From Hoplostethus atlanticus (Eukaryota > Chordata > Actinopteri > Trachichthyiformes > Trachichthyidae), in NCBI GenBank assembly GCA_034670405.1, contig JAXDDX010000071.1, positions 2,447,501 through 2,511,500 of the forward strand: 64,000 nt of DNA, in the 5' to 3' direction. Each line of letters opens with the position of its first letter. The first letter of the stretch is position 1. The notes beneath the pieces are model-generated. The model was not told the DNA's origin. It did no database searches and saw nothing but the letters and a program-made list of their open reading frames with translations. Shown here piece after piece: positions 12,001 through 22,467 of this stretch. The position numbers and the translations under genes were made by a program.

Positions 12001-14774
12001 ACCATCACTAAAAACATGTCACCAGACAAACATGTAAACTACCAGATGAAGAGTCCTCCCATCCTGTTTTATCATTATAGGAGAAGACCATTACAGGGGT
12101 CGTGTGAAACTAAGATGTGAAGCTTCATAGCTACAACTACATTTTCACAATAATACAACTTTTACTTCTACTACTTTTACTTCCTTTTATAAATTAGATA
12201 CAACTCAATAAAGAACATAATTGGTAGAAAAACTTAGATTTCTATAGCTATAGAGGAGTGATGTAGTTTGATAGTGTTCAGCTATAGAGGAGTGATGTAG
12301 TTTGATAGTGTTCAGCTATAGAGGAGTGATGTAGTTTGATAGTGTGTAGCTATAGAGGAGTGATGTAGTTTGATAGTGTGCTGCTATAGAGGAGTGATGT
12401 AGTTTGATAGTGTTCAGCTATAGAGTGATGTAGTTTGATAGTGTTCAGCTATAGAGGAGTGATGTAGTTTGATAGTGTGTAGCTATAGAGGAGTGATGTA
12501 GTTTGATAGTGTTCAGCTATAGAGGAGTGATGTAGTTTGATAGTGTGCTGCTATAGAGGAGTGATGTAGTTTGATAGTGTTCAGCTATAGAGGAGTGATG
12601 TAGTTTGATAGTGTTCAGCTATAGAGGAGTGATGTAGTTTGATAGTGTGCTTCTATAGAGGAGTGATGTAGTTTGATAGTGTTGAGCTATAGAGGAGTGA
12701 TGTAGTTTGATAGTGTGCTTCTATAGAGGAGTGATGTAGTTTGATAGTGTGCTGCTATAGAGGAGTGATGTAGTTTGATAGTGTTCAGCTATAGAGGAGT
12801 GATGTAGTTTGATAGTGTGCTGCTATAGAGGAGTGATGTAGTTTGATAGTGTTCAGCTATAGAGGAGTGATGTAGTTTGATAGTGTTCAGCTATAGAGGA
12901 GTGATGTAGTTTGATAGTGTGCTTCTATAGAGGAGTGATGTAGTTTGATAGTGTGCTGCTATAGAGGAGTGATGTAGTTTGATAGTGTTCAGCTATAGAG
13001 GAGTGATGTAGTTTGATAGTGTGCTGCTATAGAGGAGTGATGTAGTTTGATAGTGTTGAGCTAAAGAGGAGTGATGTAGTTTGATAGTGTTCAGCTATAG
13101 AGGAGTGATGTAGTTTGATAGTGTTCAGCTATAGAGGAGTGATGTAGTTTGATAGTGTTGAGCTAAAGAGGAGTGATGTAGTTTGATAGTGTTGAGCTAA
13201 AGAGGAGTGATGTAGTTTGATAGTGTTGAGCTAAAGAGGAGTGATGTAGTTTGATAGTGTTCAGCTATAGAGGAGTGATGTAGTTTGATAGTGTTGAGCT
13301 AAAGAGGAGTGATGTAGTTTGATAGTGTTGAGCTAAAGAGGAGTGATGTAGTTTGATAGTGTTCAGTTATACGGCCTCACGTGTGACATTCATGAAAGAA
13401 TCATAACAATGAATCTTTTAAATCTCAAGGTAAAGTGATCCACTCCATGGTCGCCCATCTGGACGCTGTCACAAGTTTAGCTGTGGATCCCAATGGACTG
13501 TACCTCATGTCTGGCAGTAAGTATTCTTCCAGTCCTCTTGTTAGCTGCTCTGGTTTCCCTCCTGGGAGAAACATGTGTTTGAAAGTCGGTTTACTATACC
13601 TCTACATGATTGACAGCTTTCTTTTTTGTGATCAATTCTTAGTTATTAGTCTTAGTAATGAAAGAATACTATCGACCATCACTACCGTTAACCTGCAGCG
13701 GACATGTTTAACCTGAAAGTACTCCTGTTACTAGGGTAGTAGGACACAATGGATAGTACAATACAATAATCCAGGAAGTAGGTTGGCTATTTATGACCAA
13801 TCAGGGCGCGAGGGGGAAGCCAGCATCGAGCTGCCAGTTTCTTGGCTGCAGTCGAGATTGCAAGCGATTTTCCTTTTGCTTTTCAAGTGAACCGAGGTTA
13901 GAACGGGATCAAGTGGGATATCATGACCAATCATATCTGACAGTATAGTATTTCCACAGGATATGGATTAAGTCCCAATCTGCTGATACTGGTGTTTAGT
14001 TTAGTGAGATATCACTGGGTGACGTGGATCCTCGTCTCACCGCTCACTGATGAAAGACTTTTAGGTTCTTATGTTTTAGTATGTTTAATGTTTTCATATC
14101 CTGTGTTTCACTAGTTTGTCTAGTCTGTTTTGTTTTTGTGCATTTTGTGAAGCACTTTAAAAAGGTGCTATATAAATACAAACTAAAACTAAAATAAAAA
14201 TACAAACTAAATTAAAAACATACTTACTTGCACATGTATGGAGCCCTTAAGGGTCACATGTGGGTCATGTGACCAAAATCTTTTTTATTATTTTTTAAAC
14301 AAACGCAGCAGATATTCTGCAATTTTAAAAGGTAGAGTGCATTATGATGTTTGATCACATTAGTATTAATATAATATCTTTCTTTTATACTTTTTTTTTT
14401 ATTACGTTGGATTGCCAACATCTGTGGATGCGTTGCCGCCTGTGTTGACACACTTCTGACACCAGGATAGAGATATCGGACTACAAAAACACCCGTCCTA
14501 CCTATGAACTGTCCCACGGAGGCTGACATAAACGAGGGTTAAATCCGATAAAAACCTAATTCAGTGCCAAAATAACAAGATGTCTCGGTGCTCTGTCCTC
14601 CCAGGTCACGACTGCTCCATCCGTCTGTGGAACATGGACAGCAAGACGTGCATCCAGGAGTTCACCGCTCACCGCAAGAAGTTCGACGAGTCCATCCACG
14701 ACGTGGCGTTCCACCCCACCAAGTGCTACATCGGCAGCGCCGGGGCGGACGCCCTCGCCAAGGTCTTCGTATGA
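1..14774 (+). CDS. strn: striatin, C-terminal part with complete WD40 domain (5' end off window)
   Basis: Scaffold and regulatory B''' subunit of PP2A in the cytoplasmic STRIPAK complex (family knowledge). Exons read from splice sites and protein match: 1-82, 2910-3023, 6329-6472, 6557-6696, 6805-6980, 7221-7268, 8976-9097, 9657-9824, 10497-10637, 11671-11772, 13430-13516, 14605-14774. All phases agree and give 497 residues, stop TGA. Visible order: acidic linker (KGFDFLASPDELDG), WDVDQGLIAQLKEQY, LQDMLANLRDAEELPS, ANEADSLAYDIANNKDAL, then WD40 blades (HTLKLWNLQKTAPAKK, DGTVRLWN, CSIRLWNMDSKTCIQEF) ending AGADALAKVFV. NPNIDPYDSY and FNMETQQ fit striatin better than STRN3 or STRN4, from memory of the family. 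The caveolin-binding, coiled-coil and calmodulin-binding N terminus lies upstream. I see no frameshift or missing blade. Introns hold large minisatellites and DNA elements, listed separately. Confidence 0.95.
83..2909 (+). other. striatin intron, little recognisable content
   Basis: Donor GTGAGA at 83 and a (CTC)n pyrimidine run before the acceptor ending at 2909. A CA dinucleotide run lies at about 1619-1647. No other exon, RNA gene or transposon with clear ends was recognised. Confidence 0.6.
3155..4203. repeat. 20-bp CpG-rich minisatellite in a striatin intron
   Basis: About fifty tandem copies of a 20-base unit close to CGATCTACCTGTCGACCTAG. Nearly every unit keeps GTCGAC (a SalI site), so CpG density is unusually high for an intron. 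Variants are point changes (AGCGATC or AACGATC, TACC, TGCC or CATC, GACCTA or GCCCTA), and neighbouring units share variants, as expected for unequal exchange. One unit near 3509 has an extra C. The array grows out of a (CTAT)-like simple sequence at 3130-3175 and decays into one at 4165-4260. Confidence 0.95.
4536..5773. mobile_element. outer non-autonomous DNA transposon with 16-bp terminal inverted repeats
   Basis: AGGGATGCACCGATAC at 4536-4551 and its exact inverse GTATCGGTGCATCCCT at 5758-5773 bound a 1.2-kb non-coding segment in a striatin intron. Such termini are familiar from hAT-type elements of fish, but no 8-bp target duplication is evident, so the superfamily is an inference. Another element is nested inside. 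Confidence 0.65.
4597..5652. mobile_element. inner DNA element nested in the 4536-5773 element
   Basis: GGCTACATTCACACTGCAGG near 4599 and its near-perfect inverse, ending in GTGAACGTAGCC at 5650, are flanked by TA on both sides. A third copy of the terminal motif (CAGTGTGAACGTAGC) lies internally near 5357-5372. No transposase reading frame is present. The TA flanks suggest Tc1/mariner-like or similar target choice, but this rests on two bases only. Confidence 0.6.
7269..8975 (+). other. striatin intron with a small inverted-repeat element
   Basis: TATGTTTACATG at 7443-7454 and its inverse CATGTAAACATA at 7710-7721 bound a roughly 280-bp MITE-like segment that repeats the motif ATGTAAACACC internally (about 7515 and 7585). 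ACAGTACTGTGAAAAAGTCT near 7328 resembles a DNA-transposon terminus common in fish, but no partner end was found. Nothing is recognised in the remainder. Confidence 0.45.
9357..9410. repeat. perfect 23-bp inverted repeat with 8-nt loop
   Basis: ATATCATTATATTTCCTCC..ATGT at 9357-9379 pairs perfectly with 9388-9410 across the loop TGAAATAG. It lies in the striatin intron between the exons ending at 9097 and starting at 9657. It could be a very young MITE remnant, a template-switch palindrome or a hairpin RNA. Sequence alone does not decide. Confidence 0.9.
10638..11670 (+). other. striatin intron, nothing recognised
   Basis: AT-rich intronic sequence with a T-run near 11150. No coding segment or transposon ends with a partner were seen. 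Confidence 0.5.
12238..13372. repeat. 34-bp minisatellite in a striatin intron
   Basis: About 33 copies of CTATAGAGGAGTGATGTAGT followed by TTGATAGTGTTCAG. The last four bases of the unit vary among a few states (TCAG, GTAG, GCTG, GCTT, TGAG), and runs of states recur (TCAG-GCTG, GCTT-GCTG, and TGAG with CTAAAG towards the 3' end), a sign of higher-order copying. One unit near 12420 lacks the GAG triplet region. The array ends 57 bases before the exon at 13430. Confidence 0.95.
13517..14604 (+). other. last striatin intron, nothing firm
   Basis: It starts GTAAGT and ends CCTCCCAG. The middle, around 14140-14220, is A-rich with a TATAAATACAAACTAAAACT-like simple tract, possibly the tail of an old retroelement. 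No gene is seen. Confidence 0.4.
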
Positions 14775-15700
14775 CCCAGCCGACCCCCGTCCACAACTGA
14801 CTGCTCAGCGCCACAAATACAGTTGAGTGTGGCAAAGAGGGAGACGCCTGTTCTGGGGTGGGTGTTTTGTTTTGTTTTCAGGTAGACGTGTTAACCATGT
14901 GGGTTCGAAAAAGCAATGGAAGAGGGGAAAAAAAATTGATTGGCAATAAGCTGGTGACGGAAAACCTGGAGGTGGCAGCGAACCCATGATGGACCCGAGT
15001 CCCAAGTCCATCACCTCCCCACCCGACCCGGGCTGGCCTGGGCGCCAACGCCAAACCCCTGGATGACGAATCAGAGCGGACAGGAGAGCCACTAGTAGAA
15101 ACCCTCAGCTCCTTACTGGGGCAGGAAGCTTGTTTGTGCAGTAACAGATAAGAAACACCAGTACGCTGCTCACTCCCTTCACTAACCACACACACACACA
15201 CACACACACACCAGTTACTGCCTGTGTTTTGTTGTTGTTTTGAAACACTTCATGAATATGTGCCTTTTTCTTCAGAACATACAAACCGGTTATTTTAGGT
15301 CTGGTAGGAACCGAACGGGACAGTTACTCTCTTCCAGAGCGAGGTAACGTCCCGTTTCCTTCCCATCCATAAAGTTCAGCTTTAAAATGATTGTCAGAGC
15401 TGAAGGTGTCTCTGCTTTTACATCACTTTAGTTTGGTGTTATTATCGAAACTCGTTTAATTATTATCTCCTCCTTAGAATTGAAAACTTTTAAGTTGTGC
15501 CTAAAGAATGTTAGTTTCTCATTGGAGAACAGGTGATTGTCTTTGAGTAGTGGCAGTGATCCTCTTGATCCTTGAGGAGGAAGATTCATCATACCCCCCC
15601 CCCCCCCCCCCCCCTCATAGGGAGGTCAGAGGTCAGAGGCTTGAGGCTTGAGCTGGTAGTGCTTTGCTCAAGGGCACTTCTCGGGGGATTGAAGACCTTA

Positions 15701-16279
15701 AAGGAAAAATCCACCCTCAGACCCTCTTCCTGTCAGATCATCAGTCTGTGATGTTCAACACATTCCAGGAGTTGTTTTGTGATGAAGTGTTGGAATTTAC
15801 TTTTTTATTTTACCCACTTTCACTCACTAATAATTTCCGATAACTAGAGGCATGAACTTGATGCCTTCAGCTGTGAGTTTCACATGTAGGTGGAGAGAGC
15901 GCTAGCGCTAGTTGTTGTTGCCAGTGGAGTAAAAAGGAGAGTCACTGCGCTGCATTGTGGACTATTGAGGATACCAGGCAGAGAAATTGGTCTCTCTCTC
16001 TCCTCCGATGGATTTCTCCTGTATGATTGTTGATCGTCGGTCTAGAAAGAAGCCCTTGCTCTTTGATTCTGATTGGCTGACACCAAAACCTGACGGTTAC
16101 CGTTGATGTTTTAGATCCATGAGACATTTTCTGATATCAAACTGGAAATATCTCAAGGTGACATCAGGTCGTCTACGACTGGAGGAAGAACAAAACAAAC
16201 TAAAGGACCCAGAAATAAATCGTACACAGCCGACAGCTGGTTTTAACGAATTAAAGTGTTCCAGGGTGGATTTTTCCTT
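15701..16279. mobile_element. MITE with 17-bp perfect terminal inverted repeats
   Basis: AAGGAAAAATCCACCCT at 15701-15717 is matched by AGGGTGGATTTTTCCTT at 16263-16279. The element is 579 bp with no transposase. The first 110 bp closely resemble segments at 43973 and 61804 next to the repeat-gene array (AAGGAAAATTCCACCCTCAG, then CATTCCAGGA.TTGTTTTGTG or TATGATGAAGTGTT), so this is a dispersed family. No target-site duplication was identified with confidence. Confidence 0.75.
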
Positions 16280-19123
16280 GGAGGACGTCTCCACCAGGCA
16301 GAAGAGTTTCAATGAGACCATGAGACCAAACCGTCACACCTGCTGTAACAAGATGACCTGGCATGGAAATAAAACTCATATATGTTATTATAGGTCATCA
16401 GCTATCGGAGCCCTTTACTCACATCATATTAACATTTAGAGTAGTCGTGTAGTCGTCTGCGTTTCTTATTGAGCAGTGGTCAAAATGCTACGCTACACGG
16501 GACAGCAGAGCTGTGACAAGTTCATGAAAATGTAAAATACTGTACCAAGCGTTGACCTGCACACCAGATCAGTTTCTAGTCGTAGATCAAATGAAGAGTT
16601 TCATTCCAAAGAGAAATTTCCACCATTTGAAAAATAAATTCGACACCTAGTCTGACAATGCAGCCCGTTATGGATGGATATTAAAGTTACTTCATCTTAA
16701 CCGCTGTTGATGAAATACGATGAGTTTCAGGCAGCAAGTTTTCCAAAGGGATATTTATTGTTTTGGAATGAATCCCTTCAGATCCTGTAGTTTTCTTCTG
16801 GGTGGATTTGAAAACATGCTGCTCTTTACCGTGTATTTACCATGAACATCCAGACACATTTATCTGTTTTACTTTGATCACATACAGTATTTATTAATGC
16901 TTTTAAATGCCATTCAAGCCAAAAGAGTCAACCAAGTCTAGTCTTCAGTGACGGGAGGAAGGCTTCCTGCTAAGTGAGTTCTTGTTGCTAATGCTATTAG
17001 CCAGTTGTTTGTAAAATAAAGGTAGTGCCAGGCTCGATGCTAGACCCTTTTAGCCCCAGGACTACGGTTCCCCAACTGCACTCCAACCTGTAAATGCTTT
17101 ACATGCTAACTGGCTAAAAATTGTATTTTGTGTAATTATTTTGAGCAATTACTAGTTTTTTATTTACTATTTGTGTTCGGTGAAAAGGCAGACTTGTAAA
17201 ATACAGGTAGATATTTTTTTAAGAAGTATTCTCTGTTTTACTTGAAAAGTGTAGTTACTCCTCTGGGGTTCGTGTAACTGCTTTATTTTATAGTGGGGGT
17301 TGTAGATACGCTGATACGCTGGTATTATCAGAAGTACGTGTACATGCCTTCACCTCTGAGCACTACATAACAAGATTTTGCTTTTTACCAAAATGTGGTT
17401 GTCTCAAAAAAGCGCGGGCGGTTTCCTGGGATGGTGGAAAACTTGGTGTGCTTGTGTAGACAAAAACACAAAAAAACTTTTGTCTTCAGGTAAATTTAGA
17501 CAATGTAAAGAAGGGAAACAAAAATTGTACAGTTTTAAAGTATTAAAGCAGATCTATTTATTAACCTGGCATGAAGTGTATATTAAAGGACACGTTCATC
17601 CCAAAATGAAAATGCTGCCATTATCTCCTCGCCGCCATGAAACCACGCTGAACTTCGTACAGCCGCCAAACACAGAGTTCCTTCTCCGATTCCTCCAGAA
17701 ACCATTGAAGTGAACGCTGCCTGGTTGTTTACAACTCAAAAAAAGAGGATAAAGTTTCTCTAAAAACACGTACAGCATAATCCAAGTATTCTTCTTCCCT
17801 TCCTTCTTCCTTCCTTACTTTTTTGTCCCACCACCTTAAATGTCTCTATATAAGTTTCCACAATTATGTACAAGTGTAAGATTATTGAAATTCTGAAAAT
17901 AGTGAAGACACAAAGTACACAAAGTATTTTTTTAAATGCAGTAAATCCTTTTGGACTCGCAGCATTAGCATTCACACGTAGCACGTTAGAATTAGCCTGT
18001 TAGTATTAAGACGTTAGCATTAGTATATTTACAGTAGAATTAAGTCGGTGTCGTTTCTGTCTGAGTTAGCTAATCTTGATTTCTGCGTCTGCGTACCTGC
18101 CAAGGCCAACAGACTAGCACGTATCGTCAACGTGTCCACTAGAGGGCAGTGTCGCATTTACTAAAACTAACAGTACAGAAAAGGAAGAAGAATCCAGATA
18201 CTGAAGTTTTCACCCCCCGTAAAAGTGTAAACAAAGAGACGTGCTCGTTACGTCGTGGTGTATCTTTTTTCATCTGTTGCTTTTCTCAGTTTGTTTTAGT
18301 TCGTTTTGGGTTTTGGCCAAACCCCCGACGCTACCGGCTATACCCTGCTCAACCAATCAGCGTTTGTTTGACGCAGCTACACGCGACATGTTGAGATTTT
18401 GGAGGTGTGCACGGCGATCATGAGAATCGCGAGAAGGAGCCGCGCAGGAAGTAGGCGTAACCCGCTGTGTGTTTGATGTGGATGACGGCAGCGCTTTCAT
18501 TTCGGGGTGAACGGCTCCTATAAGCCTCAGAATCAGCGATAGATGGAGTCCGTCTGGTGGCTTGTTGTGGTCGGTGTTCCCAACGTCGCCTCATCACTGC
18601 GCCTCTTAGCCAGAACCAGAACGGCGCCCCCTGTTGGTCAACATGTAGAAGCCCTGCTGAAGGTGGTGGGATCGGGTCTCCTCAACGTTCCTGTGTTTTA
18701 ATAGAAGTTGCCGTTTGTGGGTTGCAGAGCACCAATAGTCGTACCTCCTGACCCATCCGATACCAGTGTGTGTGTGTTGACGACCATGTGAGCCGATCAT
18801 AGTGGACTAGGTGTGCATCGTCTTCTCAATGTTAGACGTCATTTACACTACATATACAACTCTTCAGGAGTACTAGTGATATGAGTAGCTGAGCTGTACA
18901 AGTAGGACGTCATTTTGAAACTTCTGTTCAGATCAAACTATATATTTGTCTTCTCTGGCCGACAGCGGCGCCGAACCAATTCACCACCGAGCATCAGACA
19001 AAACTAGAACACAACAAACAACAAGCTGCCCAATGGGAGAGCGAACACATCCTGTGCTGTCAAGTTCAGTTTGCCTGTAAATTATCCTCATTGCCCCTTT
19101 AACCTTCAGTTGTACAGAGAAAC

Positions 19124-19129
19124 AATAAA
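19124..19129 (+). promoter_or_regulatory. candidate polyadenylation signal for striatin
   Basis: AATAAA in AACAATAAAGAGATTATAAA, the first canonical hexamer in a plausible context downstream of the striatin stop codon. Assignment to striatin is an inference. Confidence 0.4.
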
Positions 19130-19130
19130 G

Positions 19131-22100
19131 AGATTATAAATGATAATTTGGCTGTAAGTACATACGATTAGTGTTGTTATTCTTTTTCTCATGTGTTTTT
19201 TTTCTGAAATGGGAGAGTGACAGATTTATCAATAACAATAAAGGAATATGTTGTATATCATAACGTGTCTTCTGTTGCATTGAAACCACAGTGAGTGTTT
19301 ATTTCGTTCAACCTTTACTCGTCCATGGTAAGTCAGCTGAACACGGATGCTGTTCTACTGAGCAGCTCCAGTAGAACAGTGGGGCGTTCAGTGCCTTGCT
19401 CAAGGATGGGGAAAGTGTTTGTCAGTGACTTTCCCTACCCAGACAGTTCAGGAATTCAAACCAGCAACCTTCAGTTAAAAATATATAAGTTTGGAAATGG
19501 CATAACCACATTTTATGAAATATTGTGCTCTATTATTTAAGTCTACTTATTTATTTATTGTTGATGTCAAAAGGTTGAGCTCAGTTTGGGTGTGATTCCC
19601 TGTATGGCCAGCAGAGGTCAGTACAACAGACCTATAAAACATGTTTTTTTTAAATCCAAAACCTTTATTAGGAACAAACAAATTACAAAGATATAACACA
19701 CAATACAAATACAACATACAGAAAAGAATAAAAGACTAACGAATAGAATCGATATGAAGTCATTGAGATACATAAAGTTGAAACTTCAAGACACTATTTT
19801 ATTCTATCAAATTGATAGAATAGAATAGTGTCTTGTGTAGACCTCAGACGAAAAATCCCAAATAAATGTTTTGATATATATTATATAGCTTAATAGCACA
19901 ACAAAATGAGCAAAAAGTCAAGTTGCTGTATGATTAAATCCTGAGGGACTTAAATGAGACATAACAACACAGTACAACATAATGGTGTCAAAGGTTAGAC
20001 TGAGTTCATTTTGGAAAGATTTGCACTTATGAATATGATATTTATCCAGTAAGAAAATAAGATTGATTATTATTGATTAACTTTGCTTTTTTTATATATA
20101 TGATGTTAGGAATTATTTCTTGGTCGTGGTGATGAACGTAAGAAGAAAGCAGCAACAAACTACGTCCGAGGATTCAATGAGTATTTAATACAGTTCAGCG
20201 CTGAAAGGGAGAAATATCCGGCAGCATCTCTGCCTACAAGGATAATCTAAAGAACACCAAGCAGATACAGTTCCTTTATACAGACATCCATGTGATATTT
20301 TACATAGATCCTTTCATCCCCCTCAGCCTCTGTCTGTCGTCCCTATGTTAATTGAGTTGAGTGGAAGTAGTTCTGTCTCACCTTCCTCTATACCTGTGAA
20401 CACCATGTCTCCTGTGCTAATTTCCAATTGATCAAAGGCAACCAAAAGGCCTGTATTGTATTGTAGAAGAGGCCTCCAGACGGCCTTAGTGTATTGTATT
20501 TTAGTGTCTTGCCGAGACAAGACAATCTTGCCTCTGCCAAATATACAATTCCCAACAATGAGAAAGAAAATTAAGTACATTCCTGAAAGTAAAAGAACTT
20601 TTGGATATATTCAAGAATGTCAGATGCTGAGTAGTGTCGGGATCTATTTGAAACTTTTTAAGAAAACTTAGCTCTAATCGATTAATTAATCTGTAAGAAA
20701 CTTCTCTCACTTTGTTGATTGATTAATATCCGAGGGGTGAAGTCACTACTGTTTTCCAGGGTCCATTCACCAACATGCCATCACCTGTGGCATTGTGACG
20801 ATATCTTTTTGAATAAAGCGCTGATATTTCTGTTACAGCCGACAGGGTGAGAAACATGTTTTACCCACAGCAGATTCCAGTGGATCTAAAGTGGATCACG
20901 AGGAAGTAAAGAATACGTGAGCGTAATGACACCTGAAGGACTTAAAGGCGTTAAACACCACAGCAAATTGATTTGGACTTACAAGGACACAACTTCTGAA
21001 TATTGATAAAGTTGTCTATTTGAATTGAATAGCTGACCAATAGATAAAGAATGTCCTTGTTCCATCTTGTATTAGGTATAAAATGTTACAAGATATTGAA
21101 CATTTTATCAATTGTTTTGGTTATGGAAATGGTGACACTGAAATACCTTCAAATTCTCACTACCACATCTTATCATGTTTTTGACATTGTCTTTAAGAAT
21201 CATTATTTGAAACAGTACTGTGGCAACATGTGAAGTGTAATGCCAATAAAGCCCACTGAGTTGAAATGGATATCAGCACTGGCTCAGTGCAGGAGACTCC
21301 GGGAACATCACGTTGCCATGGCAACAGCATCCTATAGCATCAGATCTTGATGGCATTCCAACGTTCTGCTTCCATGACGACATCAAAATGATATGGCAGC
21401 CATCTTGAAGTGTACCACAAGATTACTTTGATCCATCGAGAAGTGGCCTTTCTATTGATTCTCTCTCCCTCCTCTTTTTGCTAGGGAGCTCAAACATCAT
21501 TCTCCGGTCTCAGAAAAATGTTTAAAAACTAAAGGCACCACCAATATTTATTTTAATTGTATTTTACACTTTAATTTGATGATATACAAAAAAAATACCC
21601 TTAACCCTAAATATCGATATATTTTTGCTGCTGCATCTCCCTGTTATCCCAACAGGTTTGATAGGAAATTAATTTCCCCTGTGCATCCCGACACTCATAA
21701 TGCTGCACTTGTCACCACAGACAGATGTCACACCACCTCTCTGTGTTAAGGGCCTTTACACATCATGCAGTAACTGCCTTCAGCCTGTAGAGGGGAGCAA
21801 TCACTTGAAACGTCCAGCAGTATGACGTTCCGGATTCACGAAGAAGAAAACTAGCTAGTTACTGTAAACAAAGCTGAGCCACGAGTCTGTCGTCTGTAAT
21901 ATAACCGTTACGGTCATCATCTATATTAAACTACTTGACAGGTTGAAGGTATGATTGTATATACGTCTACTTACCATGAAAGTAACATGCTTTAGTTTAG
22001 TTCTCATCAAGCCTTTAGTCGCTGAACTAGAGATGAGAAAACTAAGGGTTATTGATATCGCTTTAGGTTAGCATAAACATGCTAACGTTAACAGTAAACA

Positions 22101-22309
22101 GTAATTTCCCCGCGGCGTTAGTCAGGTTAAACTAACAAGACGGGGATTGGAGTCCAATAGCCTTCACATTCTTGCAGGGTTTACCAACTATGTGAAAGTT
22201 AAATAGGACTTTCACGAATGATCTACCTTGACTTTTCCTAGCGAGCTAACGTCAGCTAACGTTTATTCCTGCTAACGCGCAAGCTAAAGTTACAGCTCAA
22301 GATTTGACG
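19131..22309. other. intergenic region between striatin and the BTB gene
   Basis: No gene recognised. Contents: a SINE-like fragment at about 19375-19470 (GCCTTGCTCAAGG and a B-box-like end), a 24-bp inverted repeat at 19787-19835, AATAAAGCCCACTGAGTTGA near 21247 that looks like a retroelement tail, and from about 22040 a promoter-like stretch with several GCTAAC/GTTAGC motifs and more CpG. Confidence 0.5.
19787..19835. repeat. 24-bp near-perfect palindrome with 1-nt spacer
   Basis: 19787-19810 pairs with 19812-19835 with a single mismatch (ATTTTATTC against ATTCTATTC). It is AT-rich and intergenic, so it could extrude as a cruciform or mark a deleted element. Confidence 0.85.
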
Positions 22310-22453
22310 GTAAGTTGCTTTCCCAGTGTCCCTGACTGTAATGTCTCGATGTGCGCAGACAGCAGCCGTCTCGAGACACCGAGGGTTTACTCCCATGAGC
22401 GACAACAAGCTACTACCGGGCTTCGTACCTGCCATGATCTCACCCGTGGTCCA
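22310..22453 (+). other. possible 5' UTR intron of the BTB gene
   Basis: GACG|GTAAGTTG at 22310 is a strong donor, and GGTCCAG at 22447-22453 could be its acceptor just before the start-codon exon. A 144-bp intron would place a non-coding first exon in the GCTAAC-rich, CpG-containing stretch upstream. Splice-site reading only. Confidence 0.35.
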
Positions 22454-22467
22454 GTAGTGGGTATAAG

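Larger units (their letters stand above)
14775..19130 (+). other. striatin 3' flank, probably long 3' UTR
   Basis: No open coding segment with family similarity follows the striatin stop. The nearest clear polyadenylation hexamer is AATAAA at 19124-19129, so the 3' UTR could be about 4.3 kb, though a shorter UTR using a variant signal is possible. The tract contains a CA run (about 15187-15211), a pure run of 21 C (15594-15614), a MITE (15701-16279) and a fragment near 15660 (TTTGCTCAAGGGCACTTC) that resembles tails of fish SINEs. Confidence 0.5.

Noticed and set aside
16119..16439. 106-residue open frame
   Set aside because: Mostly inside the MITE at 15701-16279 and running past its end; no codon or family signal.
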